Shown one piece after another: positions 33,100 to 43,899 of a DNA stretch of 64,000 nucleotides. The stretch covers positions 12,152,001 through 12,216,000 of the forward strand of contig OX388322.1 of the NCBI GenBank assembly GCA_947579605.1, read 5' to 3'. The notes under the pieces were generated by a model. That model did not search any database and had not been told where the DNA came from. It saw nothing but the letters and a program-made list of their open reading frames with translations. This DNA comes from Athripsodes cinereus. Lineage: Eukaryota; Arthropoda; Insecta; Trichoptera; Leptoceridae. How positions within the stretch are numbered: the first letter of the stretch is position 1; every line of letters begins with the position of its first letter. Both the position numbers and the translations under genes were made by a program.

Positions 33100-33352
33100 A
33101 GTTGGGTCGGGGGCCCATTGCGCCTAGGTACCTTCTCCAGAGATCCCTGTTCACCGCCGCTTCCAGGACCTCTGGCCGCTCCAAACCAATCCATTCAACA
33201 CACAAGTTTGACACCTGGCCTTACCAGCTTCTTCTAGGGCGACCCGCCGGTCTTCTGCTCTCTCCCACAACTTCCAAAGATCTAAGTGGCAGTCTGTCTT
33301 CTGGCATGCGGAGAACGTGACCCAGCCATCGCAACTGCGACCTCTCTACATG
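33100..33352 (-). pseudogene. RTE-type C-terminus, decayed
   Basis: The minus-strand frame reads RSQLRWLGHVLRMPEDRLPL, SLEVVGESRRPAGRPRRSW, stop, then VLEAAVNRDLWRRYLGAMGP. The LRWLGHVxRMPExRLP...GRPRxRW...A.(D/N)RxxWRR pattern is diagnostic of the RTE tail. One stop replaces the residue after RSW. The sequence is GC-richer than its surroundings, suggesting a fairly recent copy. The two plus-strand frames here are shadows. Confidence 0.75.
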
Positions 33353-33380
33353 GAGTAAAACGTAAATCATGGTATTTTAC

Positions 33381-33568
33381 GAAAACCTGCCTCTTTACAA
33401 TACATGAGAAAAGTTATAAAATAAAATGGGAAACCTCTTCTATACAACACACGAGAAAACTTATAAAATAAAATGGGAAACCTCTTCTTTACAATACACG
33501 AGAAAACTTATAACATAAAATGGGAAACCTGCCTCTTTGCAATACACAGAAAACTTATTCCTTACCAG
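33381..33568. repeat. Minisatellite: about four copies of a 47-bp unit
   Basis: The GGGAAACC(T)C start recurs at 33381 (as GAAAACC), 33428, 33475 and 33522. Each unit continues CTTTACAATACACGAGAAAA then CTTATAAAATAAAAT. Copies differ by a few bases, and the last is cut short. Confidence 0.9.
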
Positions 33569-34243
33569 GGACTCCACGGTGTTAAGTAAATTAAAAATGG
33601 ATACACTGTGTGGATATTAAACGTTGCTTTTCCCTTTAAAACTTGTTACCAATTTTTTACTATTTTGGTATATTTTTGTAAAGTACTTACCACCAAAATA
33701 GAAAAAGAGTTTTTTTTAATACACTACAATATATAAAATATATAAACTCTGTTAACTTTAATACAGTTTAAATATAAACAAAAGACCTTGTGAATTACAA
33801 AGTAAATTTTGAGGTTAATTTAGAAAAAAGCACGATCATCGCTTTATGCAGCGAAAATTTTTAATAACAGTTTCTGAACGGGAGGGCAAAATAGTGCTTC
33901 ACTAAAATTATTTTAAAAAGATAAAAGCGTTTCCATTTTATCCTCTCCTCCGTTAATCTGTTTGAATGGTCCGATACTGTGACGTTATCTAAGAGATGCG
34001 CAAAATGTTTTACATTAAGCAAAGTTGAAATATAAACATTTTAAAATAATTTTCTTCCCTTGAGCTACTGTAAAAGAATAAGACTAGAGTGTCTTGACAG
34101 ACATTTTATATTTTCAATTCATTGATGAGATATGCCTCATGCATCCTAACGTCTTATTTTTAATTGTCACGGTGAAAACAGCTGATGTTTTATTACATAC
34201 AATTGGTTATCTGGCTACAGCACTTACGGTTGATGCTGTAATG
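33569..34243. other. No recognised gene
   Basis: AT-rich sequence. AGGGACTCCACGG at about 33566 also occurs at 9890, hinting at another low-copy repeat. Confidence 0.45.
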
Positions 34244-34251
34244 GTATACAT
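34244..34251. repeat. Target site duplication, left copy (GTATACAT)
   Basis: Exact repeat of 34509-34516. Confidence 0.8.
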
Positions 34252-34508
34252 CAGGGGTCGGCAACCTTTTAGCTGTGGTGTGCCAAGCCACTCTACCAAT
34301 ATGATTCAGGGTGCCGCGTTAATTCTTAATTATATAATGGGGTTCTAGAGGAGAAGAATTTTATACCAAATTTATCTTTTAAACATATTTATTAAAAAAA
34401 TAACATTAAATTCTATTTTCGCGATTTCCCTGATTACTTTGTAGAGTGCCATTCAGAACCACATCGCGTGCCAAGCCTGGCACGCGTGCCATAGGTTGCC
34501 GACGCCTG
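34252..34508. mobile_element. hAT-type MITE, 257 bp, with 8-bp target duplication
   Basis: The left end CAGGGGTCGGCAACC and the right end GGTTGCCGACGCCTG are inverse copies with one mismatch. Sub-terminal phrases GTGTGCCAAGCCA and CGTGCCAAGCCTGGCACGCG also repeat. The flanks carry GTATACAT on both sides. Too short to encode a transposase. Confidence 0.88.
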
Positions 34509-34516
34509 GTATACAT
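34509..34516. repeat. Target site duplication, right copy (GTATACAT)
   Basis: Exact repeat of 34244-34251. Confidence 0.8.
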
Positions 34517-34828
34517 CCTTGAATAAAATAATTTAAATGTTTATTTTAAACACTTCGATACGAGAGATAAAAATAATCAAATCATCTTGTCTATCAGTTC
34601 AAAAAATAATTAATAAAGACAAAATTCATATCTTGAGAAGTAGATTTTAGCTAATTTCAAGAATAATGATTATGTAGAAAGGTGCGTATCCATTTTTTAA
34701 GAATAAAATATGTAAATGCAAACTTAAATAAAATTGAATTCAAACTGATTTTATCTCTGCTTCTTTAAGGCAGAGATTTAATACACTATATAGGTACCTA
34801 CATATTTCAATAATATAAATAAGTTTGG

Positions 34829-34864
34829 GACTCTCAGCCAATCGAACTACATTGGCTGAGAGTC
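34829..34864. repeat. Perfect 14-bp hairpin at the 5' edge of an L2-type fragment
   Basis: GACTCTCAGCCAAT and ATTGGCTGAGAGTC enclose an 8-base loop. The right arm leads straight into the L2-type coding remnant, so the left arm may be an inverted copy of element sequence made during a truncated insertion. Confidence 0.85.
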
Positions 34865-34867
34865 TCA

Positions 34868-35190
34868 GAGAGAGTGGATTTCAAACAGTTCCTCACGGTC
34901 CACAAAGTCTTGAGCGACACAGCACCTCCATGCATCAGCTTCCACTGCTGTCAAAAAACTCGTAGAACCAAACTGGGCAAACAATTTCGAATTCGCAGAG
35001 AGGAGCTTCAACGTTGCGGGACCGAACTGCCTGGAATCGATTACCAGCGGAGCTAAGAGAGAACCGACTGCATTCAGGAGCAAGCTGAAAACAATGCTGT
35101 TCAGGAGAAGTCACGGCACCCATGGGATGGTTACGGATCATTTCACGGCGTCAAATACAAATTGTCCATATTATTATTATTATGTTTGAT
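34868..35190 (+). pseudogene. L2/CR1-type LINE C-terminus with one frameshift
   Basis: The first frame reads ERVDFKQFLTVHKVLSDTAP and RRTKLGKQ. After a one-base shift the reading continues EFAERSFNVAGPNCLESITS, then FRSKLKTMLFRR. The 3' UTR has CACGGCGTCAAATACAAATT followed by GTCCATA and a TTA repeat. These are the FKxxLxVxKxLxxxAP, FSVAGP and FRSKLKTxLF landmarks of the L2 group. The copy at 45165-45497, on the other strand, aligns along its whole length. Confidence 0.75.
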
Positions 35191-36819
35191 TTTGCATGCC
35201 AAATATATTAAACGATCTCCTTAATGTTAATTCAACCTTACTCAGATTATCAAAAATAAATCATTGCGATGAATAGTATTTCCTGTTCATAATATTATTA
35301 CTTGAAGTTTTTTTTCTTTTGACTATCTCATGAAACGAATTCACTTTTATATCATAACTAGTTGGCTTATCGTACCTTAACAATATATAAGTACTTTTTA
35401 ATCTCTTCATTTTGCTTAGTCCAACGTACATACATATACGAGTACAAGTGATGTAGTTTGTTTTAAGCTAAGAGCTTGCTATACAAGTAGTTACTAGTGT
35501 TGCAAAACAATTCTTGTAGACTTTATATTAGATAATATGTATTATATAATTATGATTACCATCTAAAATTTGTTATTAGTCACGGCGCTTTTGGTACAAA
35601 GCTGGCTTAAGAAATAAAGTCAACTCAGTGGCGTGGCATCTATACAAGTCCAAAAGCCGGGATTTGCCTAATGTTTTAAGTTTAAAAAATATAAAAGTAA
35701 TCGTTAGTAATTTTACATCTTCCACACCACCTTGAACAAACATACAGCACTTAATATAACGCAAGGGGGCTTTTAATAGTGCAAAATAACGCACGATAAC
35801 GAGCAAACTTTAAGATTGAAAGAATATTATACTCATTATTAATTATTATTTTGGTACTAGGGATCACGATTTTGAATGACTTTGGTACTAAATAAGATTA
35901 GAAGTTTTATCTAACACTAAGTTAGAAAACACTTAACGATCTCAGAGATATTATTAATATTAATTTCAGAGAAGATTAAGACACCATGTCATGATATCAG
36001 GATAATCACGTTGTGATAAAATCGTTTAGAACGAAGATATGTAAGAGAGATATTATGATTATGACATTCAGCTCCCATCTCACTTTTTTTAGATCATAAC
36101 ATAAAGTGGTTTCTTCAGTCATTTATATACTCATACTAACTGAAAGTTAATTCGAAAATCAACTACTACATATTTATTATAGATTTTGGAGTGTTTTAGG
36201 TATTAACTGCATTGGCAAATATGTAATTATTAATTTATCAACAAAAAATTGCGTGCTTTCATTTATGAAATAAACGACAAGTTACATTTTACTTGTTGGC
36301 AGCGGTAATAACAATCATAGCAATGCTGTAATTAATAAGAAATCTTTGTTTATGTCACAATAAATAAAAAATATAATGTATTATCATCCTCCAAACAAAA
36401 CTTAATTGTAATTAGAGGAAAACAAATTATCTTAATTTAATAATAACTTAGCAAAATTATCATCGTTATCTGTGATTTTTTTGGTTTCTTGGTTCTGATG
36501 TTTAACCTCAAATAGGCTTTAATTAAAATGTTGCGACTCATCTTTATTATACCTACATGTATTTTTTTTATCCCGTGGAACTACCGGAAAGGAATAGGCC
36601 CCCACGCTTTTGTGTAAGGTTTCGAGTGTTCTGAAAGAAGAAGGTTTTAATAAAATACCATGAATTTTATATCTTCGATTCAAGTTTTACGTATGCCAAC
36701 AATTCTATGTAAAATTCTTTTACTTTTGTAGGCCACGGATTCGCATATATTATTTGCACGCATTGCCGTTACGCTGTCACGCTGTATCTAGGTGGACAAC
36801 TTTATTTTTTAAGATGAAT
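35191..36819. other. No recognised gene
   Basis: AT-rich. A CTCAGTGGCGTGGCATC phrase at about 35623 may be the end of an unidentified repeat. Nothing else is supported. Confidence 0.45.
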
Positions 36820-36975
36820 CTGGATTTGAATAAAACCCAGATATAATCCAGACACCCTCATTATTAGTTATATGTTCGTTAATGTGGAGTTACCCGTCAG
36901 CGGGTGAAATCGAACACGGATGTCTCAATTCAAAAAACGAGATCCTAGCACAAAGCTACAGGCTTATTATATCAC
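36820..36975 (-). mobile_element. tRNA-derived SINE, minus strand
   Basis: Read on the minus strand: CTGTAGCTTTGTGCTAGGAT resembles an A-box region, CCGTGTTCGATTTCACCC resembles a B box, and the 3' part has GGGTTTTATTCAAATCCAGA then TTCAT. It shares the 3' phrase with 14745-14925. Confidence 0.5.
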
Positions 36976-37204
36976 TTTATTATCCTAGAACCCTAGTTAA
37001 ATAATCCAATTTATTTGCTTAAATTGACTGTATAATTGTAGAAATGAATTAATAAATATTATTTCTATACTTATGTATTATACGGTAGGTACCTGTATTT
37101 GTATATTTGTCTAATTTTTACTATGAGGAAATGTTATTCATAGAAAATTATTTGTGCAAAGAGATGAATGAATATTTTTACATTCATTTGAAAAGTACAT
37201 AAAT

Positions 37205-37372
37205 AATAAACAGGCTTGGTAAATTCATTCACTGTATCGGTGTTTAGGTAGTAGAATTTCTTTTGTCTTTCAATCTGATCCGATTGACAATGTCCTAACA
37301 AGACGAAAGACGTCGCTCTCGTCAAATAAACAAATAGTAGAATAAAACATTTGTTTTATTTATTTCGCAGGT
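37205..37372 (+). repeat. Possible Penelope-like remnant
   Basis: The order is TCACTGTATCGGTGTTTAGG, TAGTAGAATTTC, AATGTCCTAACAAGACGAAA, GACGTCGCTCTCG, then AGTAGAATAAAACATTTG and TTTTATTTATTTCGC. The same blocks occur, partly inverted, at 44205-44345, 53940-54040 and 59700-59765. A CCTAATAAGAC-GAAAGACGTC core resembles the remnant of a hammerhead-like motif of Penelope-like elements, but that is inference. Confidence 0.4.
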
Positions 37373-37917
37373 TAAGTAAATATTTCATTTGTAAACAAAA
37401 TATACTTCGTAAAATTTCTACCATTAGGTATATACTATCGTTTTTCACAAGTGAGATAACAAGAAGACGCATAAATTATTATTTATTGTACAACAACTGT
37501 AAATAATTATACAAAATAATTCAACTCAACTATTTAACAGTTAAGACCATGTTATTTAGGAGTGTGTAATGTAAAGTAAAAAGAAAAAAATAAAAAATTA
37601 TGAACATAGAGCAGCATTGAGGTCATGTCCGAAAAATCAGAAAATAATCTTACAAAAATCCACCCAAGGCAGCATTTTCCCGCACTACTATTCCAAGTCG
37701 TTAAACACGTCAGTCATTGCACTAAATTGCTGGCAATGGAAAAATATTATAAAAACACAAGCAAATCTTCCTTGGGTCATTAAAGTTGTAGGATCTTACA
37801 TATTCGTTGAATTACAAATCTAAAGTATCAATCTTTTTCACATACAGACTATCTTGGAAGGATTAACTGTGTAACAGTTGCAAAACATCTCAGTGGCATT
37901 TCCGGTAATGAAGATAT

Positions 37918-38055
37918 GAATATGTCGCCGCTAGATACTTGAATTAGCTAGTTAACTGAATGGCTAGGCGGCTAGCTTATGTAATGCAGATATTCGACTG
38001 AATAGCTAGCTGAGGTCTAGCCAATTTTTTTAACGCAAAGTTTATCAATCATAGC
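37918..38055. repeat. CTAG-rich segment, repeat shared with 63708-63775
   Basis: Six CTAG tetramers fall in about 100 bp (GCTAGATAC, GCTAGTTAAC, GGCTAGGCGGCTAGC, TAGCTAGCTGAGGTCTAGCC). TTGAATTAG...AGTTAACTGAATG and a later AAGTTTATCA recur at 63708-63775, where the CTAG-rich middle is missing. Confidence 0.45.
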
Positions 38056-38199
38056 ACCTCAGTATCAAATAAAGAAATCAATATTCAACAATTGGCTCCT
38101 GACTCGCTCTTCTGGGACCATTATTGGAAGCCCATGATAGGGTGTGACAATAAAAAAAAGTGATAAGACTATACGTGTGATGTCCACGATAATGTTAAA

Positions 38200-38290
38200 T
38201 AAATAGAAGTCCTTGGACTCCTGAAATATCCGACAAAATTTCAACAAGAAGACAATTAGAGATATTGTAATTTTATAAAAGAAAATAAAA
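38200..38290. repeat. Relative of the 105-bp insert at 26040-26144
   Basis: AGTCCTTGGACTCCTGAAAT followed by ATCCGACAAAA matches the central part of that insert. Confidence 0.45.
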
Positions 38291-38734
38291 TCACACGTAA
38301 CATACAAAATATAAAATATATATAGATAATGTATGATATTATGATAATTGTCAAATGTTGATGTATTGTAAGGGAGGAATAAAATAAAAAATCATTTTAT
38401 TTCAATATGGCTAGCTTCGATCAGGCATAATGTTGAACGTATAGCGCCTCAGTGTGTTTGAACGAAACGACGAGCCGTTCAATTGATTGACCGACTACGA
38501 CTGACTACACAAGCGGCGACAAATACATTGTCTAAGGCAGCAGTGAGCAGCAGTACATGGACCTGATTTTTTGGATTTATCTGTCACTATGAATGAACTC
38601 ACGTGGATTATTACAACGAGAGGGAAGGACAAGTGGAATTCTATGTGGAACATAAAGGAACGACTTGATAAAAAAAAGTATTCAAGACTTCATTCCTTGA
38701 AAACCGCCATAGGAGAAGATTGACAAGAGAATTT

Positions 38735-38936
38735 ACTACTACAATCTCGAGTATGCGTTAAGGGGACACTCATATTGATAGCCATTTATTTAAGATTTAT
38801 ATTGTGGCTTTCCCATACTGCGAATACGGATTGGATGAGGAGACAATGGATCACGTAATGTTTGTCCGCCCCATTGTAATGCTGAAGAAAAATATTTACA
38901 ATCACCTGATATATTTTTCCAATTGAAATTGCGTTC
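38735..38936 (+). pseudogene. C-terminus of a jockey/LOA/I-group LINE, frameshifted
   Basis: One frame reads LEYALRGHS, and after a shift the next reads HIDSHLFKIYIVAFPYCEYG, LDEETMDHVMFVRPIV and LKKNIYNHLIYF before TGA (38934-38936). The HxDSHLFKI...YCEYGLDEETMDHV pattern parallels the minus-strand copy at 6462-6831 (LDSHLFRIGL...CECGWDEET..DHSI), so both belong to the same group. The second Cys of CxCG is changed to Tyr. Upstream from about 38560 the composition is less AT-rich and may be earlier coding sequence, but I could not align it. Confidence 0.65.
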
Positions 38937-39154
38937 TTTCTCTCGCTGGATCAGGTGGTTATTTGAAAAGGTGAAAGAAAATTATATTTTTTTTTGTATA
39001 CAATTTTGCCCTCCCAAATTTAAAAGCGAGAAATTTTTGCATTTTTAAAGAATGTGAACAATGAATTTTCTGTTATTTTTGATTGAATCAAGTAACAGAA
39101 AATGAATTTTTAATACATTAAAAATGTTATATTATCTGATATTTATTTTATTAT

Positions 39155-39260
39155 TGGCACGTAGAGGGTAGCTTGCATGTTTATTGTATGCGGTTGATCT
39201 GTTGTCTACCCTACTTATGGGATATGTCGTGATGAGATAGTAGTAGTTGTTGTAGTTTAT
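39155..39260 (+). repeat. Copy of the CCGTGATG dispersed repeat family
   Basis: TTGGCACGTAGAGGGTAGCT, GCATGTTTATTGTATGCGG and CTTATGGGATATGTCGTGAT are followed by a TAGTAGTAGTTGTTG tail. Confidence 0.6.
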
Positions 39261-39930
39261 GTTTATCTCAATAAAAAACAAAACGCTTGGCGAGTGGTAT
39301 ACCTCCTCTCTGATGTGAAGATGTTCCATGAGTTATAAAATATTTAGTTTTTTCAGGACCCTCGAAAACTTTCAGAAAATAATGGAAGACATATTTTTAA
39401 GTTATGCTAAGACATCAACGGAGCAAATGATTTATATGCACCTATGGTAAAAATTATGTTTAGTTACGTCGTATTTTAATGAATAAACAAATCAAAGATG
39501 TAGTCTTTATCTGACTAAAGATTGTAATTTTCTTAATGGGAAATGTCATAACGATAGAGGCAGTAAAAGTTGGATGTTCGCTTGTTTGAACTTCTTCTCT
39601 TTTATTATTTATTTATTTTGTGCGATTTTCCTTTTGAAATACTCTTCGTTCGTTCATTGGATCCGTGTCAAGAAATATTTTCAAGCATGAGTACTCTAAC
39701 GTACAGGAAACAAAATTACCTACTTGGCTTGACAACAGCATACATGGACTGAGAGAACAACTATACCTATACATATACCTACATATCTTAGAGTTTTATA
39801 CAAAGAGATAGTAGTTAGTACAGTACAGTTCGAGCTTCAGAATAAATATTTTTTTATTGAAAATGTGAAATGTAGTGTGGTATAAAATATTTCAATTTTA
39901 AAACAACATGCCCTGCAGCATATTTATTAA

Positions 39931-40230
39931 ATAACTGACCCGGCAAGCGTTGTTTTGCCATGTGCTAATATCGCTTTTAAAAAATAGGGGTTGATGGTAG
40001 AAGAGTGAAAATTTAGGGCTGTATGTATTTTCTAATGCCACACCATAAAAAAATTGTCCAAAAAAAAAAATTCGGGACGGACCACCTTTTACTTTTAGGG
40101 GTATGAGAAATAGATTTTGGCCGATTCTGAGACCTACCCAATAAGCACACAAAATTTCATCAAAATCAGTCCAGCCGTTTTGGAGGAGTATGATATCAAA
40201 CACCGTGACATGAGAATTATATATATTAGA
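39931..40230 (-). mobile_element. Non-autonomous Helitron-like element
   Basis: On the minus strand it starts TCTAATATATATAATTCTCA and TGTCACGGTGTTTGATATC, and ends in the GGCAA...TTGCC hairpin, GGGTCAG and TTAT in place of CTAG. It aligns throughout with 25725-26168 (without that copy's insert) and 49367-49673. The 123-codon minus-strand open frame across it has no recognised domain and is not shared as a frame by the sister copies. Confidence 0.65.
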
Positions 40231-41684
40231 TTTTACAGAAGAAAATATGCAAGATAGTTTAATTAACATATGAATTAAGACAGTGGATGTTATTGGTGAA
40301 CTTTAATTATTATAAATCTAACGCACTTCTTTACATAATGGAATAGTGGTTTTGTTCCAAAGGTCATAGTTTATTCCAGGGTTATCTCGGGGATCAAAAT
40401 AAGACCTCAGATTTCGGCCATTAATTATTAAATTGTAATATTCTGAAATTAAAAATTACTTTTAACAACCTATTGACACCTTAAATAGACTTATAATTTT
40501 CAAATATATTTATAATTTATGATTATGATTTCAATTAATTCTATTTATTTTGTCGTTTATTTTTTTGATTGATAATATATGAGTATTTATTTATTGTTAT
40601 TTGATATTGTTTGTGTGATCATGTAAATTTTGTCAATTTATATTATGTGTATTGTACTAATTATTTATTCTTGATACATAATTCCCTGGTTACTGTTTGA
40701 TCTTTAGACACTAAGTAATTTTATACCCATGGTTGTTATGTCACTGTTATCTTTTTATATTTTCAAAAAATTATGTTAACTTGTAAAAGGCTTCTTGCCG
40801 TGTTTCTTTCTAAAATAAAATAACTTTTAAAAATAAAATTAACTAAGCGCCTTATTAAATTCGAATGAAAACACTACATAAGTTATCTTTTCATATTAAA
40901 CTGTTCTAAGGATCTGTAATATACAATAATTATCAGTAGTTTAGTCATATATCTTTAAACACATATTTATTTTATTAATTTATTTAATAGGATCAAGTAA
41001 TATATCCTATGTATTTAATGAAACTTTCTGATGAAAAATGTAAAGTTTGAATGCACGCAAATTCCTTTCAGCTCTCGGGAATTTCCCGATCTAATTCCTG
41101 TGCAATGAATCATACCGTTTAAGTTTTGTAAAATAGTTTTACAAAATGATATCGATTTTGTTCACGGACCGGTGAAGTCATGTTATACTCGGAACTGAAA
41201 GATTTAGGAAGTAATGAACCAAATTATTAAGTGAAGAAAGACAAGAATCAAGTCAAATAAGGAACTTTCGATATCATCGCAAAATATATTTTCTAATATT
41301 AAATCACATGAAATATTATTTTGATAAAAATTAATCAAATATTTCATATTATTTATATTTAATTATAATATTAATAAATAATTTATTTTGTGAAATTGAC
41401 CCGTAAAGCATTGCTTTTGTTTACAATTAGTCTGATTTGTTTGTATTTTAACAAATTAAGCTGATAAATATGTTGATGGCTGATGTCATCAATATGATTG
41501 AATAATTAAATTGAGTATCTGTTTAATTAGCCTTATAACTAAAATAAATAATACAAAAGTTTGTTCACATGTATGTAGTAATCTTCATACGTTTATAAAT
41601 CGTCAGGACCTCATTATTTTACAAAAATATTGCCGAAGGCGGCTATTCGTTGAATATCCCGTGTGGAATATTTTAGAACGTGTG
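40231..41684. other. Mostly no recognised gene; possible LINE 3' end near 40560-40830
   Basis: AT-rich. CTTGTAAAAGGCTTCTTGCC then GTG and AAAATAAAATAA at 40780-40825 resembles the terminal phrase of the 24600/52201 LINE family, so 40560-40830 may be a diverged copy. Nothing coding was seen. Confidence 0.45.
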
Positions 41685-41925
41685 CCACCCATCCTGAACG
41701 TCTTAGGTACCGTTTATTGGCACGGAGAGAACTTGCATAGTGAGTAGATTTACAGAATCATACTTGCAATTTGTCCGTTGGCTATCATTCCCGTGGAAAT
41801 ATTGATATGACTCAAAGTGTGATATTTTTCTCCATTAATTCATACGACAATTTTCCACAAGTGAATTAGGCAGCCGAGCAAATAAGAGAGAGTCCTTTTC
41901 TTTACCGGAATATCCTAAAGACATA
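41685..41925. repeat. Two broken pieces of the CCGTGATG dispersed repeat family
   Basis: Plus-strand piece: CCACCCATCCTGAACGTCTT and TTGGCACGGAGAG (41685-41735). Minus-strand-like piece: TTTTCCACAAGTGAATTAGG CAGCC near 41850. They face each other. Confidence 0.45.
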
Positions 41926-41974
41926 CGAAAACAATGTGCTCTTTTTACTTTACCTACGAAGATACTACTATACT

Positions 41975-42225
41975 ATACTATACTTTACAGAGAGAACGGA
42001 AAGCCAAATAGATCTATCCTTACACACTTCCTTCGCTTCCTCCACATTCATACAATTTCTCATGCACGCACGTCGGTTCCTCTTACTCAACATACGGCCG
42101 TCCTTGATCCACGTGATCAAGCCACGTAGTTCTCGGACGCCCGAAGCTTCCTCACACCCTTTCTTTGAGACAAGTATATCATCTTTGTTATTCTTACCTC
42201 TTTTATTCGTTCAACATGAGACTAC
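41975..42225 (-). pseudogene. RTE-type C-terminus, decayed
   Basis: The minus strand gives ERV stop GSFGRPRTTWLDHV in one frame and GRPYVE...EEPTCVHEKLYE in another. These align with GRPRIKWQDHLNQ and LSTLNRRACMRNC of the 61649 copy. Several stops and frameshifts are present. The right (3') end aligns with the similar decayed copy at 21540-21965, including GAGAGAACGGAAAGCC. Confidence 0.55.
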
Positions 42226-42960
42226 ATTCGAAGAGCGTAAATAAATAGGTTCGGAAAGTTTTAAAGAAGGAAATGTTTAGTTCAAATGCTTTTCTAATTT
42301 TATGGTGATGATTACTTATTTATGAGCAAAGCTGGGTTTAAAACAATTAATTTATATAATTGATGGAGTATATATTGTATATATTTATATTCACTATGAA
42401 TTAATATTTTTTGAGTGATATCAATAAATAGAACGTCCATTTATAGTGAACAAATTAGGTAGGTATTGTAAAAAATGTATGAATCAAATATCCGTATTGT
42501 AAATTGAATATGTATATTTTCCCAATTGTGTATTTTTCAATAACCAACTTAAGCGAGTGAAAAAGGTAAATATTATTTTTGTATTTGTTGAACGTCTCGG
42601 AATTTCAATTCCGATTCTCGTGAATTTAATAAAAAAAAAATTAAATACATTTTTATATTGAATGCTCACGTACGTTTTTATATCACATTTTTTTATTCTT
42701 CATACTTCGATTGGTTTACATTTCCTTGAAATGGAATCAGAAGGATTGATATAAATATTCTATTGCAAAATTATTCACCATATATTATATAAACATCGTT
42801 TTCGTTGCGTGTTTTTTCTAAGATGGTGTGAAAACAAAGAACTTTAACTATCATATATAATTTCTATGATTTGTAATTAAGTATTTAAATTAGCTACCTA
42901 AAAATCGAAATATTCATGGAATTTCCAAAATTTACTCCGGAGCTCACAACTGGTCTTCCA
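42226..42960. other. No recognised gene
   Basis: AT-rich sequence without coding similarity. Confidence 0.5.
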
Positions 42961-42984
42961 CTATTTTTGGTATGAACATGTCAC

Positions 42985-43300
42985 CATTGATGCTGTGCGT
43001 CGATGCATTCGGCAGAGATCTGTAATTTCCGTAATACAGGAGAGATGATGGTCTTGGCTGGGATATGTTCTGAGAATGCCCAGTAGTAGTTGGCCAAAAA
43101 GAGTTTGCTGTTCTTCCGTCCGCAAAGGTTCCGTCGACCCGGGCGTCCCTCTTTCACAATACACCGTTCCTATGACAAGGAAATCAGAGCGCAGGGAATG
43201 TCGTGGAAAGAGGTCACGCGATTGGCGCAAAGACGCTCTGAATGGAGAAGGCTGGTTTCTGCCATGTGCTCCCGAGAGGGCGATAGAATGGAATGGGAAT
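42985..43300 (+). pseudogene. RTE-type C-terminus with one stop and one frameshift
   Basis: The first frame reads RQRSVISVIQER, stop, WSWLGYVLRMPSSSWPKRV. After a shift near 43130 it reads RRPGRPSFTIHRSYDKEIRA, then QGMSWKEVTRLAQRRSEWRR and LVSAMCSREGDRMEWEW. The WLGYVLRMP...PGRP......D....GMSW.EV..LA..R.EWR pattern fits the RTE tail. A second, more decayed copy of the same lineage lies at 48318-48490. The overlapping 119-codon and 89-codon frames are shadows. Confidence 0.75.
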
Positions 43301-43354
43301 GGAATGCCACCAAACCTAAATATCTTATTTTATAGCACAAAATGGACGATTTGC

Positions 43355-43460
43355 ATGTTTGTGAGAGAGGACAGTTTGCATGTTTCTTACATGCAGTTGG
43401 TCTGCTGGCTACCCCACTTGTGGGATATGACGTGATGGTATAGTAGTAGTAGTAGTAAAT
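43355..43460 (+). repeat. Copy of the CCGTGATG dispersed repeat family
   Basis: GAGAGAGGACAGTTTGCATG, CATGCAGTTGGTCTGCTGGC and CCACTTGTGGGATATGACGT are followed by GATGGTATAGTAGTAGTAG. The copy sits directly 3' of the RTE fragment. Confidence 0.65.
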
Positions 43461-43605
43461 GGACGATCTGTGTTAAATTTAGGTACTTATATAGTCGACC
43501 CGCCATGCAGACTTCCTTATTAAAAATATTTATAAATAACGATGAAACTAGTGGATGGATTTGCTAAGAATGAAATTTAAAAGTCTTTTACTTTAATATT
43601 TTTTA

Positions 43606-43830
43606 AAATGAAACACAATATAAACAATAAACACAATAATTTTATTATTTTTATTTTTTTAATATATAGTTATTCTACTATTGACTTTATTTATTTTTGC
43701 GAGCCGGCTTTTGAGAGCAAAAGTAAACTTTACTTTTGCCTGACGATGAGAGCGGAAACTCTTGAAAGCCGGCTCGCAAAAATAAATAAAGGCAATAGTG
43801 GAATAACAATATATTGTGTTTCATTTAAAA
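43606..43830. repeat. Long inverted repeat with a CTGACGA...GAAA core
   Basis: An exact 24-bp stem pairs 43685-43708 with 43768-43791 (inner part GCGAGCCGGC/GCCGGCTCGC). It is extended outward by GTTATTCTACTATTG and its near-inverse, and the outermost sequences are AATGAAACACAATATA and its inverse. Inside lies a second hairpin (GCAAAAGTAAA/TTTACTTTTGC), CTGACGA (43740-43746), a short GAGAG/CTCTT stem and GAAA (43764-43767). The order resembles a hammerhead ribozyme, but six unpaired bases after the would-be cleavage site break the canonical junction. It may be a Penelope-like element remnant. Confidence 0.6.
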
Positions 43831-43899
43831 AAATATTAATATGAATTTCCACCAAGAACCGTCGGTCGATAAATTAAACTTTGTCTTTTACTTTACTGC

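Noticed and set aside
33102..33471. Two overlapping plus-strand frames of 72 and 61 codons
   Set aside because: They are antisense shadows of the RTE fragment on the minus strand and of the 47-bp minisatellite.
39898..40269. 123-codon minus-strand frame
   Set aside because: It coincides with a non-autonomous Helitron-like element, and the frame is not kept in the two sister copies.
43076..43435. 119-codon plus-strand frame
   Set aside because: The RTE similarity moves between frames here. This frame matches only the first part, and the rest is a shadow.
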